NCBI RefSeq assembly: GCF_003286085.1
Contig: NW_020825294.1
Span: 13,848,501 to 13,912,500, forward strand
Direction of reading: 5' to 3'
DNA length: 64,000 bases
DNA from: Drosophila persimilis
Lineage: Eukaryota > Arthropoda > Insecta > Diptera > Drosophilidae
Shown in pieces: positions 9,024 through 17,793 of the stretch; position 1 is the stretch's first letter, and every line of letters begins with the position of its first letter. The translations under genes and the position numbers were made by a program. The notes under the pieces are model-generated. The model was not told the DNA's origin. It ran no database searches and saw only the letters and a list, made by a program, of their open reading frames with translations.

Positions 9024-12000
9024 TTATTGTTGGATGGAACTACGGGGTTCTACTGGCAGGAGAACGACCTTGACAATCGGTCTTTTGAGGGTACCGCGGG
9101 CAGTAAGGATATCCACCACACGGACCCTGTCGTCGGCACCGGGATACACGGAAGTTATCCTTCCGAGCCGCCATTCGTTGGACGGCAGGTTATCCTCCTT
9201 GATGACCACCATATCGCCAACCTGCAGATTTGGCGTCGGCGTCTGCCACTTAGTCCGCTTGTGGAGCTCCTTGAGGTATTCCTCCTTCCACCTTTGACAG
9301 AACTGTTGGTTGAGGGCCTTCAAATGCTGCCACCGATTGATGATGGAATTAAGGTTCCCCTTTATTTCGGGCTCGGCCGTACTCATTAAGGGCCCCCCAA
9401 TAAGGAAGTGCCCGGGAGTGAGGGCTAGCAGCTCCGTCGGATCATCGGACATCGGTGAGAGCGGCCTGGAATTGAGGCACGCTTCAATCTTCGCGAGCAG
9501 CGTAGAAAACTCTTCAAACGTATACCTCCGAGTGGACGTGGCCTTGTAGAAGAGAGTTTTGAAACTCTTCACTCCGGCTTCCCATAGGCCTCCCATATGT
9601 GGAGCTCCTGGTGGGATGAAGCGCCACGAAACCCGCTGATGGCTATACGCATCAGTCACCGAGTCCTTAAACGCGTCAAGGAAGTCACTGGAAAGCAGGG
9701 TTGCTGCACCAACGAAAGTTTTTCCATTATCTGAATGGATACGCTGTGGACATCCGTGACTTGCGACGAAACGAGCGAAGGCGGCGAGAAATTTTTCGGT
9801 GGTGAGGTCGGACGTGGGTTCTAAATGTATCGCCTTTGTGGAAAAACACACGAATACGCACACATACCCCTTCGTGATCAGACATGCTCTCCCTGTATAG
9901 TTCCGTATTTCGAAAGGACCCGCGTAATCAATCCCTGTATGCGTAAACGGTCTGGAAAAGGACGACCGCTCAGTTGGGAGATCTCCCATCATTTGGGTTT
10001 GCAACCTTCTTTTGTGAATAACGCAGACCTTGCAGGAGTTCACAACCCCCTTCATAAGCCTTTGAACCTTTGGAATCCAATACTTTGATCGAATGAGGCG
10101 CACCATCAATTGGTTGCCGCCATGAAGAGTTATCCGGTGTGTAAATTGCGCGAGAAGGCGAGACAATCGACAATTATATGGGAGAATGATTGGATGTCGT
10201 TCGTCGTATCTTAGCACTTCAGAGCCTGCGACACGGCCGCATGCTCTGATCAACCCATGGCGGTCTAGGAAAGGGTTCATGTTCAGGATAGAACTTGACC
10301 TTGGCGTTGGCCGCTTACCGCTTAGGCAGCGATACTCCTCGGGGTATTCTCTACGCTGCGTCTCTAGGATAAGAGTTTTTTCAGCTTCGGTAATTTCGCC
10401 GCTCGTAAGATGGCCCTTTTGCGCGGTGGCTAACTTCCGGCAGCGCTTGGTGAAGCGCAGGATATATGCACGGACTCGTAGAGCTCTCTCCAGATTGGAG
10501 AATCGTTCGAGGAAGTCTTCGGCTGGGTTGAGTGCGAAATGGGCTTTTACAGTTCGCTGCTCTAAGGTCATAACGGGGGAGTTATTAACTGGTGCCGGCC
10601 ATTGATCTCGGCCCTTCTGCAGCCAAGTTGGTCCGTGCCACCAGAGTTGGTTCTCCACCAACTCCTGTAACGGCACGCCTCTGCTGGCTAAGTCCGCGGG
10701 GTTCTGTTCGGATGGAACGTGGCACCACTTCTCAATATCGGTCGCTTGAGATATCCTAGTCACTCGGTTGGCCACGAACGTGGTCCAGTGACACGCGGGC
10801 TTTGCCAGCCAGGCGAGGACTATGGTGGAATCGGTCCAGCAATAGCAGCTCGTACTTGCTGTTGGCATATTCGGCAGGATAGCCGCCGCCATTTCGGACA
10901 AAAGCACTGCCCCGCAAAGCTCTAACCGGGGGAGCGACACGGTTTTCACGGGTGCGACTCGCGTTTTCGCTGTGAGAAGCTGCACCTCGACCAAACGGTC
11001 AACCTCAATGCGGACGTAGATGGCGGCACCGTAAGCCCTCTCGGATGCATCGCAGAACCCATGATGTTCGACTTTTACCGCTGGCCGGGAGCCGACCCAT
11101 CTTGGAATATGGATTTGGTCGAGAGCGGAGTAGCTCCGCAGGAAACTTTGCCAGCGCTGGCGCATCTCGCTTGGAAGCTCATCGTCCCATCCCAGGTCCT
11201 GCAACCAGATTTCTTGCATGAAGATCTTGGACCGAACAATGAATGGGGCCAACCACCCCGCGGGGTCGAACAGCCTTGCGATCTGGGACAGAACTGCTCG
11301 CTTGGTGTATGACGACTCAGGCGCTAACTCGGGAGGGACAAAAAAAAACTCGTCTGAAGTCGCTTTCCAGCGAATCCCGAGAGTCTTAGCCGTGCTCTCT
11401 TCCTCCATCTCCAGAAAATCTGTGTGGAGACGATGAGCACTCGGAATTCCTGCCAGAATAGCTTTGTGGTTTGAAGTCCACTTCCGCAGCGGAAAACCTG
11501 CAGAGCTAAGTGCGGCCTGCAACTCGCGGATCGTTAGTCGAGCCTCATCGGTAGAATCCGCTCCGGCTAGGACATCGTCGACATACATGAATGATCGGAT
11601 AATGCGACTTGCTTTCGGAAATCTGGACTGGACGTCGCTTGCTAGCTGTTGCAACACTCGGATGGCAAGAAAAGGAGCGCAATTGACTCCGAAGGTTACG
11701 GTCTTAAGTTCATAGTCGCGGATGAGTCCCTCCTTGTTTCGAAATAATATTCGCTGGAAAGGGGTGTGTTTCGGGTCAACCCAAATTTGGCGATACATCT
11801 TGGTGATGTCCGCGTTGAAAACGTACCGGAAATAACGCCACTTCAGGATCTGGAGGGTCAAGTCAGATTGGAGGACCGGGCCGGCGTGCAGAAGATCATT
11901 CAAACTCACACCGTTGGTCGACGGGCTGGATGCGTTAAATACCACGCGGACCTTCGTGGTAGTGCTCTCAGGCCTGAAGACAGCGTGGTGCGGAAGGTAG

Positions 12001-13355
12001 TAGGTTGAGGACCCATGAGTCGGAGGAACTTCTGTCATATGTTCAAGCTCTAGGTATTCTTGGATTACGGTGTCGTACTGCTCTTGTAGGGGACCGTTTC
12101 TTTTCAAGCGATTTTCGTTTCTTAGGAACTGGGCCAGCGCGGCTGCCCTTGAATACCCCAGATCTGATCCGAGATGATCTGGGTCGCGAAACGGTAACGT
12201 GACGACGTATTTCCCGCTTGGCGTTCTTGACGTAGTTCGGAGGAAATTTCTTTCGCAGTACGAATCCGACTCGCTTTCTATTTTAGTAGGAATATCCTCC
12301 ACCTCCCAAAACTTTGTGAGGAGTTTGTCCAACGGAGTCTCTAGCTCGGTGGAAATTTGCGTGGAGAAGGATGCGACCCGGCCTTGTACCGTGTTTGGCA
12401 CTGGGCCTGTAAGAACCCACCCGAAAATGGTTTCCTGTCCGAGGAGAGATCCACAGATGTTCGTCTGTGAGCCGCTCAAGAGGATGGATGGAAGGATGTC
12501 GGCACCAATCAGGACATCTATTTGTGAGCTTTCGTAAAATGTCGGGTCTGCCCATGGCAGGTTCGGCAAGTCTCGCAACGAGTGTTGCGGGATCGGATGG
12601 GAGGGAAGGCTGCCTGATAGTTCCGGCAGGACATAGGCTGTGGCGTCCAATTGTAAGCCCGGCTTAGTCGGGGAACGGATGGAAAAATGGCAGAGTTTCT
12701 TGGACTGAGCGGATATTGTCTGATTGAGGCCCGAGACCTGTGCCTGGGCGAGTCGGAATAGCAACTTAATGATCTGGAAGAGACGTTCCGTAATGAACGT
12801 CGCCTCGGAGCCCGGGTCGATTAGAGCGCGGGCGCTAAAATTTGTCCCCAAGTGGCAAATATTAATAATAGCCGTGCCTAGGAGTACCGCCCTCTTGCCG
12901 GAGGCGAAATAGTTCTGAACGCTAGGCTGAGCTTCGGCAGGAGTCGGAAGTGGTACGGAATTGGGCACGGATTGGCTGGAAACTGGAGTGCCACGGTGCA
13001 GCAGCGTATGATGCCGGTCTCCACACGTGTTGCAGTTGTGGGCGCTTTGGCATTCACGAATCTGGTGACCTCTTGCGAAACAGTTTAAGCAAAGCATTTT
13101 TTGCTTAATATAGCTGGAGCGAGCATCAGGTCTCATCTGAAGGAATTGAGGGCATACCCGGATCGGATGGTTCTCTTTGGAGCAAAGATCACACGCTCTC
13201 CGCTTCGGATCCACAGTTGTTCCGAAAGAGTGAACCCGCCTTGCAACAGGGCTCTCTTGGGAACGGAAAGGGTTGGGATTGCCCTTTGACCTCTGACATG
13301 GGTAGACTCGCCCTGGAGTGGGCCTGAGTCTCCATGCCTGGATGGCCGTCCTCGG
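9024..13355 (-). CDS. pol: BEL-3 Pol: protease, RT, RNase H, integrase
   Basis: The frame opens at 13355 after a stop, overlaps gag by 167 nt in the +1 frame, and ends at 9024. There is no ATG near its start, so it is probably made by frameshift from gag. Domains counted from 13214: zinc knuckles (CDLCSKENHPIRVC, CLNCFARGHQIREC, CNTCGDRHHTLLH) at 8-75; DUF1758 protease with ALIDPGSEATFI near 135 and LIGADILP near 240; reverse transcriptase at about 390-600 with NADITKMYRQI and YVDD; Pao A17/RNase H-like region with CDASERAYGAAIYV and CWTDSTIVLAWL; integrase zinc finger; integrase core with GIDYAGP, HSDNGKTF and GGLWEAGVKSF (D, D, E all present); then a DUF5641-type tail (NEWRLGRITSVYPGADDRVRV). 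All catalytic motifs are intact. Confidence 0.95.
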   Translation of the reverse strand, partial: PRTAIQAWRLRPTPGRVYPCQRSKGNPNPFRSQESPVARRVHSFGTTVDPKRRACDLCSKENHPIRVCPQFLQMRPDARSSYIKQKMLCLNCFARGHQIRECQSAHNCNTCGDRHHTLLHRGTPVSSQSVPNSVPLPTPAEAQPSVQNYFASGKRAVLLGTAIINICHLGTNFSARALIDPGSEATFITERLFQIIKLLFRLAQAQVSGLNQTISAQSKKLCHFSIRSPTKPGLQLDATAYVLPELSGSLPSHPIPQHSLRDLPNLPWADPTFYESSQIDVLIGADILPSILLSGSQTNICGSLLGQETIFGWVLTGPVPNTVQGRVASFSTQISTELETPLDKLLTKFWEVEDIPTKIESESDSYCERNFLRTTSRTPSGKYVVTLPFRDPDHLGSDLGYSRAAALAQFLRNENRLKRNGPLQEQYDTVIQEYLELEHMTEVPPTHGSSTYYLPHHAVFRPESTTTKVRVVFNASSPSTNGVSLNDLLHAGPVLQSDLTLQILKWRYFRYVFNADITKMYRQIWVDPKHTPFQRILFRNKEGLIRDYELKTVTFGVNCAPFLAIRVLQQLASDVQSRFPKASRIIRSFMYVDDVLAGADSTDEARLTIRELQAALSSAGFPLRKWTSNHKAILAGIPSAHRLHTDFLEMEEESTAKTLGIRWKATSDEFFFVPPELAPESSYTKRAVLSQIARLFDPAGWLAPFIVRSKIFMQEIWLQDLGWDDELPSEMRQRWQSFLRSYSALDQIHIPRWVGSRPAVKVEHHGFCDASERAYGAAIYVRIEVDRLVEVQLLTAKTRVAPVKTVSLPRLELCGAVLLSEMAAAILPNMPTASTSCYCWTDSTIVLAWLAKPACHWTTFVANRVTRISQATDIEKWCHVPSEQNPADLASRGVPLQELVENQLWWHGPTWLQKGRDQWPAPVNNSPVMTLEQRTVKAHFALNPAEDFLERFSNLERALRVRAYILRFTKRCRKLATAQKGHLTSGEITEAEKTLILETQRREYPEEYRCLSGKRPTPRSSSILNMNPFLDRHGLIRACGRVAGSEVLRYDERHPIILPYNCRLSRLLAQFTHRITLHGGNQLMVRLIRSKYWIPKVQRLMKGVVNSCKVCVIHKRRLQTQMMGDLPTERSSFSRPFTHTGIDYAGPFEIRNYTGRACLITKGYVCVFVCFSTKAIHLEPTSDLTTEKFLAAFARFVASHGCPQRIHSDNGKTFVGAATLLSSDFLDAFKDSVTDAYSHQRVSWRFIPPGAPHMGGLWEAGVKSFKTLFYKATSTRRYTFEEFSTLLAKIEACLNSRPLSPMSDDPTELLALTPGHFLIGGPLMSTAEPEIKGNLNSIINRWQHLKALNQQFCQRWKEEYLKELHKRTKWQTPTPNLQVGDMVVIKEDNLPSNEWRLGRITSVYPGADDRVRVVDILTARGTLKRPIVKVVLLPVEPRSSIQQ

Positions 13356-14466
13356 TCACCTCGAGAGACAGGTACCGCTCCGCCAGGAACTTGTCCATAG
13401 CGTGCCAGGTGGGAATTTCGGACTTGTGTGTCACGGACTGCTCCCAAAGCTCCAAAGTCGTTTTCGGCAACTTCGCGGATATGAGGTACACTAACACTCC
13501 GTCAGCGAAAATGCTGTCTGTGGAGACCTCGGAGTGGTTGAGTGTCGTAAGGCACTTGTGGACGGCCCTCTGAAGCTCTTTTAGCGCTGCAGCTGACTCG
13601 GTGCGGATTTGGGGCAGACTGAAAAGGATCTTCAGCTGGGCTTTGAGTATCAGCCTCTTGTTCTGGAAACGCTCACGGAGGGCGCTCCATGCGGACGCGA
13701 ACCCTTCGTTCGTGAGTGGAGCCTGTGCCACTATGTCGTGGGCCTCACCGCTTGTTTTTTTGTTGAGGTGGAACAGTTTTTCTACTGGAGCCAACCTCGG
13801 GTTCTCTATATATATGGCGGTGAACAGGTCTCGGAACGTGGGCCACTGCTGATAGTCCCCACTGAAAACTTCAGTGTCACACGGAGGAAGACGGCAACCG
13901 CCGGACGTCGGCACTTGAACGGCCAGTTGAGGCGTGTGAGGGACAGTCGGGGGTTCGAGCTGATCGTTCAGTTCGGCAAGGCATTGCGCGTAGACCGCGT
14001 AGCAGTCATCGTACATCCCCTGGACGTCAGCTACCCCCTCTGGATCTACTTCCGTTATCGCCTCCACACAGGCCTCGAACTCCGCGTCCACCTTCGCCCA
14101 CAGGCTTCGGAGTTGATCTCGATGGACTTGGGAGAGCGAGCGGATCGGTGTGCTAGCATCTGGAGCGCTGAGCTTCTGGTCGAAGCGTGTCAGTCTGCTT
14201 GCAGCCAAGGCAAACTTAGACCGTGCGGAACTGGCGGCCGAATGGGCCATAGTGCTCGGAACCGTGCGAGGGACGACCGAGGGGAGCAACAAGGCCTCAA
14301 AGGCATGTGGTGTGTGAGCCCTGGACGTGGTCGGACCTCGCTCAGTTGGGGCCGGACGGGAAGATGTGGGCGTAGCGATTGAGCCGTTGGAGCTGGGTGG
14401 ATGGGTTAAACTCAGCGAACTCACCCGCTTAAACTTCTTGCGAGATTTTTTCTCACCAGTGGGCAT
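13189..14466 (-). CDS. gag: BEL-3 Gag
   Basis: 425 residues from an ATG (cc-ATG-CCC) to a TGA. It forms the virus-like particle that packages element RNA in the cytoplasm. The N-terminus is basic (KKSRKKFKR), followed by a Ser/Thr/Pro-rich stretch. About residues 195-350 are the DUF1759 Gag fold of BEL/Pao elements (VFSGDYQQWPTFRDLFTA, EKLFHLNKKTSGEAHDIV). The zinc knuckles are not in this frame: they follow in the pol frame, so Gag alone lacks a nucleocapsid unless the ribosome shifts frame. Confidence 0.92.
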   Translation of the reverse strand: MPTGEKKSRKKFKRVSSLSLTHPPSSNGSIATPTSSRPAPTERGPTTSRAHTPHAFEALLLPSVVPRTVPSTMAHSAASSARSKFALAASRLTRFDQKLSAPDASTPIRSLSQVHRDQLRSLWAKVDAEFEACVEAITEVDPEGVADVQGMYDDCYAVYAQCLAELNDQLEPPTVPHTPQLAVQVPTSGGCRLPPCDTEVFSGDYQQWPTFRDLFTAIYIENPRLAPVEKLFHLNKKTSGEAHDIVAQAPLTNEGFASAWSALRERFQNKRLILKAQLKILFSLPQIRTESAAALKELQRAVHKCLTTLNHSEVSTDSIFADGVLVYLISAKLPKTTLELWEQSVTHKSEIPTWHAMDKFLAERYLSLEVTEDGHPGMETQAHSRASLPMSEVKGQSQPFPFPREPCCKAGSLFRNNCGSEAESV

Positions 14467-15706
14467 GGTTGGCTGATGGATTTGCGATAACGCGTATCAG
14501 AGTCGCAAAGCAGGTGAGCGGAAATGGAGAAGTGGAAGTTTTGAACGACGAACCGTGGATATGTGGCCTTGGCGGAATTTATCGCGAGTATTTATATAGT
14601 AGAAGTCGGGCACCGTGGCCGGAATATAAATATAAAATACTACGATCAAATACAAAAAAAATGTCCAACCAAGAGCGACTAATGGATGAGCAATGATATT
14701 GATGCACAAGGTCCCCCTATATAGAGTCGGTTGCAAACCGAATGTTCAAAACAATATACCCTTGAAAAGCAGGGTAGCGCGTCACTTGGCGTTCCGTTAC
14801 GGTCAAGCGCGGCACCGAAAAATATTCTCCCACCAACAACAACGCAAGCAAACGGTGGAGAAGCGAAAGCGAAAGGAAAAATGAAAAGAATGCACCGCTG
14901 CTGTTGCTTGTATGTGTGTGTGTGTATGGGTGTAAGTGCTAGGTACCGTGGCTTGGATTAACGACCCCCCCTTTTGACGAGATTGAAACAACGGGTAAAA
15001 AAAAAACGGAGTAACCGTTTTATATACAATACAATACAATATATGTATGTATATACAGATGTGCAAGAGTTGTTAGTTGAAAATGCGTGCGCATATGTAA
15101 GATGATATGTATGGAGTCGTGTTTTATTTTTATTGGCAATATAATGAGTTAAATAAAGATTGGTTGTGATTTGTGATTTGTTATTCTATATTCTTTAAAA
15201 CAAACGAAAGAACTATAACCCGTTGAGCATGCACGGAATGAACAACAAATTAATTGCAAGAATATGTCTTTTTGTTTGTTGCCAGCCGCTTGGATTGCGT
15301 TGCTTACACCTATGTACATATGTATGTATGTTGGTGTGCATGTGCATTTGTCAGCAACGAAAGCTCAGCTGGTAGCTGGGAGCGGTAGGAATATGATTTA
15401 CAGACAGCTATATATTAATGTGGGCACTGGATCGGAGGAGGAACGCAGGAGCTAGCTCGGATCAAATTAAACCTTTGGAGAAATAGGAGGCCACAACCGT
15501 TGGCAGAACGAAGTATGGTTTAATTTGGAGCTAGAGCGAGAAAGGCATATATGTACATATGCCGCGGGAACTCGGACTGGGATGGGAAACTCGCACAAAA
15601 TCACTGCACTGGTGTTGGGCACAATCGAAGGGTTGTACTTATCTTACACTTGGAGCGATCCGCCGATGCTGGCTGGGGTGAGCTTCTCCTTATGGGGCAG
15701 GCGAAG
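14467..15706 (-). other. BEL-3 5' leader
   Basis: 1.24 kb between primer site and gag. No long ORF or recognisable domain. It contains a short TG microsatellite near 14912-14925 and AT-rich patches; it presumably carries packaging signals. Confidence 0.6.
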
Positions 15707-15724
15707 ATCCGGCTCGAAGGACCA
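15707..15724 (-). promoter_or_regulatory. BEL-3 primer-binding site (tRNA-Tyr)
   Basis: Minus strand TGGTCCTTCGAGCCGGAT, one base inside the 5' LTR. It is complementary to the 3' end of Drosophila tRNA-Tyr including CCA, from my recall of that tRNA (acceptor stem CCTTCGA/TCGAAGG). Confidence 0.75.
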
Positions 15725-15725
15725 A

Positions 15726-16072
15726 TGTTTGTAGGAGGGCGGATCACCGGAGCGAGATGCCAGCGATGAGTGGGAAAATATCCAAAGGAAAAGACAGATT
15801 CGGTTTCAATAAATGTATTCCATGTATTTGCGTATAGGTGTGTGAATTGTAGACGCGCGTATGTGCGACGGCAGCTTGTAACGGGGTGGAAAACGTAACT
15901 GACTCTCTATGCCTTATTATCTATGCTTTATGCTGCCTTTATGCTGCGGTGAGCGCCGTGTGAATCGTGGATTGTGGATCCGAGCGCCCCTCCGAGCGCG
16001 CGAGCGCGAGCCGGGACCGAGGCGCGCGGAGCCGGCACAGTGCGCGGAAACTGTCTATTGCTGGCCTGAACA
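15726..16072 (-). repeat. BEL-3 5' LTR
   Basis: 347 bp; see 3' LTR. On the minus strand an arthropod initiator-like TCAGTT lies at 15902-15897 inside gagagTCAGTTacg, a candidate transcription start. No TATA box is obvious. Confidence 0.93.
15895..15905 (-). promoter_or_regulatory. Possible initiator in BEL-3 5' LTR
   Basis: AGTCAGTTACG on the minus strand matches the arthropod Inr consensus TCAKTY. The identical sequence is in the 3' LTR near 7770. Assigned by motif only. Confidence 0.35.
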
Positions 16073-16077
16073 CCCGT
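16073..16077. repeat. BEL-3 target-site duplication, right copy
   Basis: CCCGT, matching 7594-7598. Confidence 0.92.
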
Positions 16078-17142
16078 ATTTCGAAACAGCTGAGGATCGT
16101 CCGTCTGTTTTTTAGGTAATCGTCCGTGTTATGTGGTCATTTGTAGTGAACTCTGTCCGGTGAAGTGTATGGCTTGTTTTTTTTGCACGTTAAATTTAAA
16201 ATAAAGAAAGTAAAGGGCCTCGGACTATGACAATAAAACAACTCCACCCCCTTGCCGACGAGCCAGCAGCCGGAAACAATACGTGCCGGTCATAGCCGAG
16301 TAATACCATCTCGCCCAAGTACTCGTTACCCATTACAGAACCTCTACGATAAAAACCCATTTAGTTCGCCAAACTTCACTTAAATAAGCCAGATTCTTTT
16401 TGGGAGAATGTTATATTTAGTGATGAGTCTAAATATAATATATTCGGACATGATGGACGATCCAAAGTATGGAGAAAGGAGAATCAAGCCATGAAAGAGA
16501 AAAACCTCATCCCAACAGTGAAGCATGGCGATGGAAATGTAATGGTTTGGGGGTGTATAGCATCAGCTGGACCTGGGCAAATGGTGTTTATTGAGACCCA
16601 GATGGACAAACACATCTACAAGAAAATTTTGAATGACAATTTAATGCCGAGTGTTGAAAAATTGGTTCTTGAAGCGAAGAATTTCTTGTTTCAACAAGAC
16701 AATGACCACAAACATACCTCGTATTTGGTTCAAGAATGGCTGTTGTATCAGTGCAAGCAGTTAAAAACGCCGCCGCAGTCACCAGATCTGATCCCCATAG
16801 AGCATGTTTGGGATTTGCTAGAAAAAAAATTGGGAAACATAAAATTTCCTCCAAGGAAACCCTTAAAACGGTTCTGATGACGGAATGGGAGAGAATTAAT
16901 CCAAATGAAACCAATCATTTGGTAAAAAGTATTCCCCGGCGTCTAAAAGCTGTTATTGAAGCTAAGGGCGGCCCCACCAAATATTGAAATCAGAAAAAAT
17001 TGGGGACAATAAGTTTTTTTTCGTAAAAATTAAAAAGTGTCCGAATAATTGTTGTGCGTAATACTTTTTGATACTTTTAATTTTTTTGGATATGCCAAAG
17101 GTTTTTTTGTTTTTTAGATTTAAAATTAGTAGTAGTAATATC
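16078..17142 (+). mobile_element. Tc1-like transposon copy 2, 5' portion
   Basis: Nearly identical to 4672-5724 and cut at ATATC (17138-17142) by BEL-2. The missing 3' end with its terminal repeat is at 53898-54009 on the other strand, directly outside the other BEL-2 LTR and preceded by the same ATATC. Confidence 0.9.
16396..16987 (+). pseudogene. Tc1-like transposase copy 2, frameshifted
   Basis: Same protein and same A-run frameshift as 4978-5569: SDESKYNIFG, QQDNDHKHTS and SPDLIPIEHVW are all present, with the C-terminus in the next frame ending at 16987. Differences are a few substitutions such as CCCCGGCG for CCCCGACG near 16936. Inactive. Confidence 0.9.
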
Positions 17143-17504
17143 TGTCGACGGTCGATAGTTGACCGCGATAGGCAAGCTAGTATTAGATCTAGTATTTATG
17201 TATATCGATAGAAGGTGAATTTCCAGCCACGAATGAACGGGCATATTTTTCGGCCACCACGAGGTGCCGCCATAATTTTAAGCTTCTCTTTTACTGTCGA
17301 GAGGTTAGAGCAGGAGGACATACTGCGGTAAGATTATTTGGCAACATTGTATTAGGTTATGACCGATATACTTTATAGAATAAAACAGCCAGCCAGCTAT
17401 CAGCTACAGCTACGGCGGTCAGCCAGCCAGCAACTTGCGACAGATTAACTGCTAGAGCGGATTTAATTGGTGCTGTTAAAGGCAACTCCGCGGGATCATC
17501 GACA
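17143..17504 (+). repeat. BEL-2 5' LTR
   Basis: 362 bp, TGTCGACGG...ATCGACA. It matches the reverse complement of 54010-54386 apart from a 15-bp tandem duplication (tggcactgccgtagc) in that copy and scattered single changes. Confidence 0.9.
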
Positions 17505-17612
17505 TGATCTTTTATTCGCAGTCCTAGACAAGGAACTGCAAGGGCAATTTGCGCTGGAGTACAGGCAGTCAGCCACCTCCAGTCAGAGAATTGCCAGGGA
17601 CGCAGGCAGCGT

Positions 17613-17762
17613 CGATTTGAGCTGGGCTGCAGGCAGCACCCAGAGGAACGCGGACAACGTGTAGATTTGAGCTGGGCTGCAGGCAGCGCCCAGAGGAACG
17701 CGGACAGCGTGCATATTTGGACTGGGCCGCAGACAGCGACCCAAAGCAGACGCAGGCAGCGT
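17613..17762 (+). repeat. Three 50-bp tandem units in BEL-2 leader
   Basis: Units starting at 17613, 17663 and about 17713 share gatttgagctgggctgcagg and cccagaggaacgcgga. The third is diverged. They lie between LTR and gag. Confidence 0.8.
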
Positions 17763-17793
17763 CGATTAGCTGGAACTTCTAGGGAATAGAAGG

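Larger units (their letters stand above)
7599..16072 (-). mobile_element. Young full-length BEL/Pao retrotransposon (BEL-3)
   Basis: 8.47-kb LTR retrotransposon on the minus strand. The 347-bp LTRs (15726-16072 is 5', 7599-7945 is 3') differ at only two positions that I can see, so insertion is recent. The target duplication is CCCGT at 7594-7598 and 16073-16077; five base pairs is usual for BEL/Pao. Order: 5' LTR, tRNA-Tyr-type primer site, 1.2-kb leader, gag, pol in an overlapping frame, a third ORF, polypurine tract, 3' LTR. All three ORFs are open. It sits inside the Tc1-bearing duplication unit 2. Confidence 0.95.

Noticed and set aside
13609..14382. 257-codon plus-strand ORF
   Set aside because: Antisense of the BEL-3 gag; composition follows the opposite strand and no family is recognisable.
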